Source: an uncultured Roseobacter sp. (GTDB lineage: Bacteria; Pseudomonadota; Alphaproteobacteria; Rhodobacterales; Rhodobacteraceae). Taken from it: a DNA stretch of 64,000 bases. Each line of letters begins with the position of its first letter. Positions within the stretch are counted from its first letter, which is position 1. The notes beneath the pieces were generated by a model. That model was not told where the DNA came from and searched no databases. It saw only the letters and a program-made list of their open reading frames with translations. The position numbers were made by a program, and so were the translations under genes. Where the stretch lies: positions 1 through 64,000 of the forward strand of contig NZ_CANMDB010000004.1 of assembly GCF_947496515.1 (NCBI RefSeq), read 5' to 3'. This document shows positions 57,336 through 64,000 of the stretch, piece after piece.

Positions 57336-57811
57336 GGTGCCTCGTACCGGCCGGATTTACCCCCGTCCTTCAGGGTCACGCGCAGATCGTCGATCCGCAT
57401 GGATTTATCGACCGCCTTCGTCATGTCGTAGATGGTCAGAGCCGCGACAGAGGCCGCCGTCAGCGCCTCCATCTCCACGCCCGTCTGTCCGGTGGTCTTG
57501 ACCGTCGCCTCGATCCGGTATCCGGGCAGGTCGGGGGTTTCGGCGAAATCGACGGCGACCTTGGTAAGGGGCAGTGGATGGCATAGCGGGATGAGATCCG
57601 CCGTGCGCTTGGCCGCCATGATACCCGCCAGCCGGGCTACCCCCAGCACGTCGCCCTTTTTGGCGCGGCCCTCACGGATGATCGCAAAGGTCTCGGGCTG
57701 CATGGTGATCTGCGCGCAGGCGGTTGCAATGCGGTCTGTCACGGGCTTGGCCCCCACATCGACCATCTGCGCGGCACCGTCGGCGTCGAAATGCGTGAGC
57801 TTGCCGGTCAC
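57332..57811 (-). CDS. moaC: Cyclic pyranopterin monophosphate synthase
   Basis: Second enzyme of molybdenum cofactor synthesis (159 residues). It shows [40 protein letters not shown] and [20 protein letters not shown] then [10 protein letters not shown]. The start is GTG at 57811, directly after the trpC stop (TAA, one base apart), so translation is coupled. Length normal. Confidence 0.95.
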   Translation of the reverse strand: MTGKLTHFDADGAAQMVDVGAKPVTDRIATACAQITMQPETFAIIREGRAKKGDVLGVARLAGIMAAKRTADLIPLCHPLPLTKVAVDFAETPDLPGYRIEATVKTTGQTGVEMEALTAASVAALTIYDMTKAVDKSMRIDDLRVTLKDGGKSGRYEAP

Positions 57812-58624
57812 TTACATGCCGCCAGCGGTCATCGGGTTGGCGAGCAGACGGCGCGTTGCGTCCTCCACGTTGTGCTGCCGCATCAGGCTCTCGCCAATCA
57901 GGAACATGCGCGCTCCGTAACGGGCCAGATCGGCCAGGTCTTCGGGGGTGGAGAGGCCGGATTCCGTCACGATCAGCCGGTCTTCGGGCACCCCGCGCGA
58001 CAGCTGGCGCGTGGTGTCGAGCGATGTCTCGAAGGTCTTGAGATTGCGGTTGTTGATCCCGATTAGGCGGCTTTTCAACCGGCTCGCGCGCTCCAGCTCT
58101 TCGGCGTCGTGGACTTCCAGCAGCGCATCCATGCCCCAGCGGGTGGCGGCGTCTTCCAGCTCATCGGCCTGGGCGTCGCTGACAGAGGCCATGATGATCA
58201 GGATGCAATCGGCACCAAGCGCGCGCGCCTCCGCCACCTGATAGGGATCGTACATGAAATCCTTGCGCAGCACCGGCAGATCACACGCGCCCCGGGCCTC
58301 GGGCAGATAGGACTTCGCGCCCTGAAAGCTGGGGGTGTCCGTCAGCACGGACAGGCACGCAGCCCCACCTTCGGCATAGGCTTGGGCAAGGGCGGCGGGA
58401 TCGAAGTCTGCGCGGATCAACCCTTTGGACGGGCTGGCTTTCTTGATCTCGGCGATCAGCCCGTAGCCTTGGATGCTCGCGTGGTGCAGCGCATCGGCAA
58501 AGGGGCGCACGGGCCCTGCCTCCCGCGCTTCCGCCTCCACATCGTCAAGCGGTTTGGCGGCCTTGTCGGCGGCGATCTCATCGAGCTTGTAGGCCTTGAT
58601 CTTGTCGAGAATGGTCTCTGTCAT
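57812..58624 (-). CDS. trpC: Indole-3-glycerol phosphate synthase
   Basis: TIM-barrel enzyme of tryptophan synthesis (270 residues). It shows [105 protein letters not shown]. The ATG at 58624 overlaps the ung stop by 4 bases. trpF is not fused and not adjacent. Confidence 0.96.
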   Translation of the reverse strand: MTETILDKIKAYKLDEIAADKAAKPLDDVEAEAREAGPVRPFADALHHASIQGYGLIAEIKKASPSKGLIRADFDPAALAQAYAEGGAACLSVLTDTPSFQGAKSYLPEARGACDLPVLRKDFMYDPYQVAEARALGADCILIIMASVSDAQADELEDAATRWGMDALLEVHDAEELERASRLKSRLIGINNRNLKTFETSLDTTRQLSRGVPEDRLIVTESGLSTPEDLADLARYGARMFLIGESLMRQHNVEDATRRLLANPMTAGGM

Positions 58625-59286
58625 GCGCACTCCACCGGGTTGGTCCAGTTTATGGCGCGCGCGCCCCGGGCCTGCAACCATACATTGGTACGGCTGAACG
58701 GACCTGAGCCGAAAAATCCCCGTCGCGCCGAGAGCGGCGAGGGATGAGCTGTCTCTATCTTGAGGTTGGCGGCGGGGTCCACGTCGCGCGCGGCTTTATG
58801 CGCGTCCGCTCCCCAGAGCAGATAGGCGCGAGGGCTGTCGGCGAGCCGTGTCAGCACCTGCGCTGTCAGCCGCTGCCAGCCGAGTTTTGCGTGCCCCTTG
58901 GGCGTGCCTGCGGGCACGGTCAGCACGGTATTGAGCAAGAGCACGCCCTGATCCGACCAAAACCCCAGGTCAGCGGTGGGCGGAGAGGCCCCCAGATCGG
59001 ACCGCAGTTCCTTGAAGATATTGCCCAGTGAGCGCGGCAGCGGGCGGACGGAGGCATCGGCGGAGAAGGCAAGCCCGTGTGCGTGACCGGGTGTGGGGTA
59101 GGGGTCCTGTCCGAGGATGATGACCTGAACGTCGTCTGGGGCAAGCTCCGCCAGCGCGCGAAAGATCTGCGGTGCGGGCGGCAGGACCTCGCGCGGATCG
59201 GCGTCGAGCTCTGCCGCGATGCGCGGCCAATCCTGCGCAAAGAACGGCAGGTCGGACCAGGCGGCTGGCGGGGCAGGCGCGCTCAC
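58621..59286 (-). CDS. ung: Uracil-DNA glycosylase (family 1)
   Basis: Removes uracil from DNA (221 residues). Water-activating motif [20 protein letters not shown] with catalytic Asp, second motif [20 protein letters not shown] with catalytic His; [20 protein letters not shown] between them. Length and motifs are of family 1. It overlaps trpD and trpC by 4 bases each, so a repair gene is fully embedded in the trp operon. Confidence 0.95.
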   Translation of the reverse strand: MSAPAPPAAWSDLPFFAQDWPRIAAELDADPREVLPPAPQIFRALAELAPDDVQVIILGQDPYPTPGHAHGLAFSADASVRPLPRSLGNIFKELRSDLGASPPTADLGFWSDQGVLLLNTVLTVPAGTPKGHAKLGWQRLTAQVLTRLADSPRAYLLWGADAHKAARDVDPAANLKIETAHPSPLSARRGFFGSGPFSRTNVWLQARGARAINWTNPVECA

Positions 59287-60302
59287 GCGCTTTGGGTGAT
59301 GCGGGCGACGGCCTCGATCTTGGCCCGGGCCGCGCCGCTGTCAATCGCCTCCGCGGCGCGGGCGACGCCGTCTTTCAGGTCCGGCACCGCATCGGCCACC
59401 AGCAAGGCCGCAGCCGCGTTCAGCAACACCGCATCGCGGTAGGCGGAGGGCTGCCCGTCCAACAAGGCCTTGAACGCGCGGGCGTTCTGTTCGGGTGTTC
59501 CGCCGACAATCGCCTCGAACGGATGCGGCGCAAGGCCAGCGTCTTCGGGGTGAACCTCGTGATCCGTCACGGTGCCATCGGGGTTCAGCGCGCTGATCCA
59601 CGACAGCCCGGTAATGGTGAGCTCATCGGTCCCGTCCGAGCCGTGGACCAGCCAGGCTTTCTCGGAGCCGAGCGTGTGCAGGGTCTCTGCCATGGGGCGG
59701 ATAAGATCACGCGAGAACGCCCCCGTTAGCTGCCGCTTGACCCCGGCGGGGTTGGTGAGAGGGCCGAGGATGTTGAAGATCGTGCGCGTCCCAAGCTCTG
59801 CCCGGGTGGGCATCACATGGGCAATCGCCGGATGGTGCATGGGTGCCATCATGAAACCGATGCCTGCCTCTTTCAGCGCACGCTCGACCACCTCCGCACC
59901 GACCATCACCTTGATGCCCATCTGGGTGAGCGCATCCGCCGCCCCTGATTTCGAGCTGAGGTTGCGGTTGCCATGCTTGGCGACCGTCACGCCCGCACCC
60001 GCGACCACAAAGGCGGTCGCCGTGGAGATGTTGAGCGTGCCCATGCCGTCGCCACCGGTGCCCACGATGTCCATGGCCCCCTCGGGCGCGCGCACGGCGT
60101 TGCATTTGGCGCGCATCACGGCGGCGGCGGCGGCGTATTCCTGAACCGTTTCACCGCGGGTGCGCAACGCCATCAGGAACCCGCCGATCTGGCTGGGGGT
60201 CGCCTCGCCCTCAAAGAGGATGGCAAAGGCGGCTTCTGCCTCCTCGGCGCTGAGCGGACCCGTGGCTGCCGCGCCGATCAGGGTCTTCAGCGCCTCGCTC
60301 AT
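59283..60302 (-). CDS. trpD: Anthranilate phosphoribosyltransferase
   Basis: Second step of tryptophan synthesis (339 residues). PRPP-binding motif [60 protein letters not shown] and [14 protein letters not shown]. Overlaps trpG and ung by 4 bases. Length normal. Confidence 0.96.
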   Translation of the reverse strand: MSEALKTLIGAAATGPLSAEEAEAAFAILFEGEATPSQIGGFLMALRTRGETVQEYAAAAAVMRAKCNAVRAPEGAMDIVGTGGDGMGTLNISTATAFVVAGAGVTVAKHGNRNLSSKSGAADALTQMGIKVMVGAEVVERALKEAGIGFMMAPMHHPAIAHVMPTRAELGTRTIFNILGPLTNPAGVKRQLTGAFSRDLIRPMAETLHTLGSEKAWLVHGSDGTDELTITGLSWISALNPDGTVTDHEVHPEDAGLAPHPFEAIVGGTPEQNARAFKALLDGQPSAYRDAVLLNAAAALLVADAVPDLKDGVARAAEAIDSGAARAKIEAVARITQSA

Positions 60303-60880
60303 GCGGCAACCGGCAGCGTGTCGAGGAAGGTTTTCAGCAGTGCGTGCCCGTGCTCGGAGCGGATCGATTCCGGGTGAAACTGGACCCCGTGGATCGGCAG
60401 ATCGCGGTGTTGCAGACCCATGATCGTGCCGTCGTCCAGTTCTGCGGTGATCTCCAGCGCATCCGGCAGGCTGTCGCGCGCAACGATCAGCGAATGGTAG
60501 CGCGTGGCCGCAAAGGGGGTGGGCAACCCGGCAAAGACGCCGCGGCCCGCGTGGGTGATCTGACCCAGCTTGCCATGCACGATCTCACCCGCCTGCACGA
60601 CCTGGCCGCCGAACACCTCGCCGATGGTCTGGTGACCGAGGCACACACCCATGAGCGGAATGCCTGTTTCCGCTGCCGCCAGCGTCAATTCCCGGCAGAT
60701 CCCCGCCTGTTCGGGCCGCCCCGGACCGGGGGACAGCAGGATCCCGCTGGGCCGCAGCGCCATGGCTTGTTGCACGTCAAGCGCATCGTTGCGATGCACG
60801 ACCACGTCGGTGCCGAGGCTGCCGACGTAATGCAGCAGGTTGTAGGTAAAACTGTCGTAGTTGTCGATCAGCAGCAGCAT
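60299..60880 (-). CDS. trpG: Anthranilate synthase glutamine amidotransferase component
   Basis: Supplies ammonia to TrpE (193 residues). It shows [39 protein letters not shown], catalytic Cys in [20 protein letters not shown], and His/Glu in [17 protein letters not shown]. The start at 60880 ([11 protein letters not shown]) is the family start; the open frame upstream is non-homologous. trpE is not seen in the window. First gene of the trpG-trpD-ung-trpC-moaC-moeA string. Confidence 0.96.
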   Translation of the reverse strand: MLLLIDNYDSFTYNLLHYVGSLGTDVVVHRNDALDVQQAMALRPSGILLSPGPGRPEQAGICRELTLAAAETGIPLMGVCLGHQTIGEVFGGQVVQAGEIVHGKLGQITHAGRGVFAGLPTPFAATRYHSLIVARDSLPDALEITAELDDGTIMGLQHRDLPIHGVQFHPESIRSEHGHALLKTFLDTLPVAA

Positions 60881-61054
60881 GTTCAAAACTTCGATTTCAG
60901 GGCTGGAGGAAACGGGCTTTGGCGGGGTATATGTGGCGCATACTTGTTCAGGCTTGCGCAGCATCGTCAAGGCCCCCGAAAGCCGGGCAGCGGTGCAAAC
61001 CGGCGAGATCCACACGCAGCGGGCAACGTCGCGGGTAACGAGAGGGGAGCAGAG

Positions 61055-62761
61055 GTGGCAGGCGGTTTCGTGAAGGGCGCTCTCGTGGGGACGGTGGTCA
61101 GTGCTGCGGCTGCCGCAGTCGCTTCGGTCATTGCAGATGCGCCGATGCCGCCCGTGGTCACCGCCTCAGCCCCCGTGGCCCAGCCCGCACCGCAGGCCCC
61201 GACAGGCGCCGCCGCCGCCACATCGCAGGCCGACAGCGCGCCTGTCACGCCCGTTGAGGTGCCCAAGGCCACCTCGCCCGATGCGGATACGCTGGCAGCC
61301 GTGCGGCCCGATGATCTCCGGGCGCCTCGGGTGCCTCAGACAGGCGGGGTGGCGGCGCTGACCGAACCCACGCGCCCGACAGTTGACGCACCCGAGGCGC
61401 TGACGCAGCAGGACAGCCCGGCACGCCCCGCATCACCGGTGACACCGTTGGCCGTGCCCGAGGTTGCGGGCAACGTCGCGGTCTCGACGCAACCCGCCCC
61501 GCCGCCTGTCGCCGACCCGGTGGCACAGAGCGATCCGCCATTGGCAGAGAGCACCGCGCCACCGCAACCGCAAACCCCCACGACGGTCGAAACCGGGCCG
61601 CTTAGCGATGCCCCCGTGCCGGATCTTCCGGACCGGGGCGCACCGGCTGTTGCGTCCAGTGGCGCCACGCTCACACCCTCGGATCTGGCGATTTCGCTGG
61701 ATCCGGCGCAGCCCCCACAACCGGCGCTGCCACCCCAAAGCGGCGCGTTTGCCGCCGCCCCGCCGGAGCCGTCGGATATCCCGTCGCTCGAAGAAGATGT
61801 GGCCGCACCGCAACCGGCACGCGGCACCGTCGCGCTGCCGGGCGGGTCGCCGTCTGCGGTGCCGCAGGCCAGAGAAACCTTTGGTGCGGCACCAACCGAA
61901 GCGGTCCCTGATCTGGCCTCTGGCGATGTGCTGGCAGGGCTCGATGCGCCCGCGGGTGGTGGCGAAGAGCTGGCGCCGGACGTCGCCATCAATGCGCTGC
62001 CGGAATTGACGGATGTGCCCGTGACGGGTTTTGCGCCCACCGGGCAGCAGGGCATCGGCGCGCGTATCAGCCGTGAGCAGGACCCTCCGCTCGTCCGGTT
62101 TGCCGCCGAGGGTCCCGGGGCAGACGACCGCCCGCGCATGGCCATCGTTTTGCTGGATACCGGCGTGGACCTCGCCGGCTCGGGCATCAGCCCCGCGGCG
62201 CTCAGCCGGTTTCCCCATGCTGTCAGCGTCGCGGTGGACAGCCGCCTGCCGGATGCCAGCGACCGGATGGCTGCCTACCGCAAGGCGGGGCTGGAGGTGT
62301 TGACGACGCTTGATCTGGCCGCAGGCGCGGTGCCGGATGCCGCCGCCCGCGCGCTGTCAGAGGCGCTTGCCGCGGTCCCGGAGGCCGTCGGGGTGCTCGA
62401 AGGGGTGGGCGGTGGCGTGGACGGCTCGCCCGGGGTTGCCGCCAAGATTGCCAATGTCCTCGCAGATACCGGCCACGGGTTGATCACCCGGGAGGGCGCA
62501 GATGAGACGGCGCGTAAACTGGCGGTGAGCGCGGGCGTGCCCGCCGGTGTTGTCTTTCACGATCTTGATGGAAAGGGCCAGTCGCCGACGGTGATGGGGC
62601 GCTTTCTGGATCAGGCCGCGTTCCGCGCCACAAGACAGGACCGGGTCATCGTGCTGGGGCGCCTGCGGCCCGAGACGGTGACGGCGCTGCTGACCTGGGC
62701 ACAGCACGCACGTGCCCAGCGGGTGGCGCTGGTGCCTGTCTCGGCTGCGCTGCGCGAGTAA
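61055..62761 (+). CDS. Divergent polysaccharide deacetylase family protein, exported
   Basis: A 568-residue protein. The start is GTG at 61055 behind GAGGGGAGC. The N-terminus has one hydrophobic helix (GALVGTVVSAAAAAVASVIA) acting as a membrane anchor or signal. Next comes a Pro/Ala-rich, low-complexity linker of about 300 residues, then a C-terminal domain RPRMAIVLLDTGVDLAGSGI, HAVSVAVDSRLPDASDRMAA and VIVLGRLRPETVTALLTWAQ, which matches the divergent polysaccharide deacetylase (YibQ-like) family. Activity is unproven. Divergent from trpG by 174 bases; an upstream continuation of the frame is antisense to trpG and is excluded. Confidence 0.8.
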   Translation: MAGGFVKGALVGTVVSAAAAAVASVIADAPMPPVVTASAPVAQPAPQAPTGAAAATSQADSAPVTPVEVPKATSPDADTLAAVRPDDLRAPRVPQTGGVAALTEPTRPTVDAPEALTQQDSPARPASPVTPLAVPEVAGNVAVSTQPAPPPVADPVAQSDPPLAESTAPPQPQTPTTVETGPLSDAPVPDLPDRGAPAVASSGATLTPSDLAISLDPAQPPQPALPPQSGAFAAAPPEPSDIPSLEEDVAAPQPARGTVALPGGSPSAVPQARETFGAAPTEAVPDLASGDVLAGLDAPAGGGEELAPDVAINALPELTDVPVTGFAPTGQQGIGARISREQDPPLVRFAAEGPGADDRPRMAIVLLDTGVDLAGSGISPAALSRFPHAVSVAVDSRLPDASDRMAAYRKAGLEVLTTLDLAAGAVPDAAARALSEALAAVPEAVGVLEGVGGGVDGSPGVAAKIANVLADTGHGLITREGADETARKLAVSAGVPAGVVFHDLDGKGQSPTVMGRFLDQAAFRATRQDRVIVLGRLRPETVTALLTWAQHARAQRVALVPVSAALRE

Positions 62762-63912
62762 CGGGGTTATAGCCGGGGCCGTCTTCTAAGGGCAATGTGG
62801 GACATTCGGGGTCCTCACGTTTCAGTCTGTGTCAAAGTGGCGGTGAAGGTGGTCAAACGGTCCCGGCATGCGCTGACCTGTCAGATCACGTTGGCAATGA
62901 TCCTGCCCGTTGGGATCTTGGAGCGGGAAAACTGGACTGCCTGCCCGGTGGCCCGGCACGCGTCAGCGCAACAAGCGACCCGTTGGGTAGATGCGGATCT
63001 CGCCGGGCTTGATCTGAGAACGTGGCGGCCCTTGGATCTCAAAGGGCTAAGGCTTTAAGTTGATTTGCCCGCGCCCTCCACTGGGATCGAGGGGACCGCC
63101 GCTATGGTCGTCAATGCGCGCACTCAGGGAAAAGGCCGTATTGCCACGCGCGGCGATCTGCAAGAGTGCAAGCGATCAAGGCGCCCAGACGCCGTCCTGC
63201 GTCGCGGAGCAGAGATGTGTCATCAGATCTGTTTCAACGCCGGGATCACTTGGCGGTACTTTGGATCGCATGGCACCCGGTTGGTCACAGAAGGCCTCTG
63301 TCGAGCGCCCCGACAGTGTGCAAACCGATCCGTCGAGCCAACGGCCAAGCCTTGCCAGATGACGCGTAGCGCTGCATGTCCGGATACCCCAGATTTTGAT
63401 GCTCGTGTGCCGTCACGGCCATGTCGCGGATCCGGCCTTTGAGATACCCCAAGTCTGAGACAGGTCTTTGCTTCGCAGAGTATGACTTCCTCACATGTCG
63501 TCGCGTGCCTCTACAACCAGACAACCCTCGCAATTTTCGCGACCCACGTCCGCGCCCTCGGCTCGCGTGAGCAGTGTTGAGCCGACCGCGCAGTCGTTAG
63601 GGCGACGAACCGGTACATGGTCGTGGAGCGCGCCTTACTTCCTTGCGACCAACGGCCCGGCGGCGCCAACGGGTGGCTTGGGACCGAAACGTCCTTTGGT
63701 TCTGTCTGCCGGGATCTTGGGCGGTCTTGGGCGGTGTCGTATTGTCGACCGGTGATAAGGCGGACGGAGGTCAGCGAAGGCAGTAGAACCCGGACCGGGG
63801 TCAGGGTCAGCTGTGTCTGCTGGAAAAAGGCACCGGGGCAGAGGCTGCACTGCGCGCCATCTGTGCTGACGGATATGCAACGCCCCTTTGCCCGAAGAAC
63901 AGCGTGCCGAGC
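62762..63912. other. Gene-poor tail, no supported gene
   Basis: About 1.15 kb with no product recognised on either strand. Frames are short, lack ribosome sites and have translations of no recognisable family. Small direct repeats (GGGATCTTGGGCGGTCTTGG near 63713) occur. Probably decayed or spacer DNA. Confidence 0.5.
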
Positions 63913-64000
63913 TTAGGCTTTGCGGGTCCCTGTCTCGCCGGTGAAACGGGCGTACCAGGCACGAAACGCGGCCTCTTCCATCGGGTGACCAATCGCGAAC
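63913..64000 (-). CDS. 3' end of a minus-strand gene, cut by window edge
   Basis: Reading left from the edge, FAIGHPMEEAAFRAWYARFT then GETGTRKA and a TAA at 63915-63913. Only 28 residues are visible, too few to name the family; the helical EEAAFRAWYARFTGE reads like a real C-terminus. The gene continues beyond base 64000. Confidence 0.5.
   Translation of the reverse strand, partial: FAIGHPMEEAAFRAWYARFTGETGTRKA

Noticed and set aside
60344-61054. Upstream continuation of the polysaccharide deacetylase-like frame
   Set aside because: It runs antisense through trpG and encodes no recognisable sequence; a GTG with a ribosome site at 61055 gives a sensible N-terminus.

Overview
The window comes from a high-GC alphaproteobacterium, almost certainly a Rhodobacterales member of the Roseobacter group. 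The evidence is gene content and order (a gltA-gltX-comEC-lexA-moeA-moaC-trpC-trpD-trpG neighbourhood, a DUF2484 gene inside the dcw cluster, a CobS/CobT cobaltochelatase pair), a CtrA-type TTAA-N7-TTAA site ahead of ddl-ftsQA, and an alphaproteobacterial SOS box (GTTC-N7-GTTC) ahead of lexA. No rRNA, tRNA or CRISPR array was recognised.

Layout. Positions 1-3.6 kb hold the end of a type VI secretion (T6SS) vgrG island: VgrG C-terminus, DUF4123 adaptor, a small His-rich putative nuclease effector, one or two probable immunity genes and a PAAR tip protein. Positions 3.6-8.1 kb are a decaying mobile region: pieces of an IS5-like and an IS3-like transposase, a serine recombinase with two in-frame stops, a small DNA-binding-like gene, a small membrane protein and a frameshifted HNH endonuclease. 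Positions 8.3-22.4 kb are the distal half of the division and cell-wall (dcw) cluster: murD, ftsW, murG, murC, DUF2484, murB, ddl, ftsQ, ftsA, ftsZ, then lpxC. A flavoprotein lies antisense between murD and ftsW. Positions 22.5-25.1 kb carry bamD-recN.

Positions 25.5-38.3 kb carry a CLC channel, DUF427, aminopeptidase P, cobT/cobS with a small exported protein between them, a DnaJ-domain protein, BolA, a DUF4177 protein, gatB, a lytic transglycosylase-like protein and an SDR. Positions 38.3-49.9 kb carry pepN, two tiny genes (a one-helix membrane protein and DUF2256), malate synthase G with a GlcG-like protein, a class I amidotransferase, an SDR, an isoprenylcysteine methyltransferase-like protein and pntAB. 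Positions 50.2-62.8 kb carry gltA, gltX, comEC, lexA and a tightly overlapping trpG-trpD-ung-trpC-moaC-moeA string, then a divergent polysaccharide deacetylase-like gene. The last 1.2 kb is almost gene-free and ends in the 3' end of a minus-strand gene.

Most noteworthy: (1) an array of five TACCGAC-type heptamers, mostly at 11-bp spacing, occurs in the same orientation upstream of murD and of the distant DUF4177 gene, which looks like a multi-site operator of an unidentified regulator; (2) the T6SS effector/immunity module; (3) the mobile region abutting murD, where the earlier dcw genes would normally be; (4) ung embedded in the trp operon just upstream of moaC-moeA and near SOS-controlled lexA.
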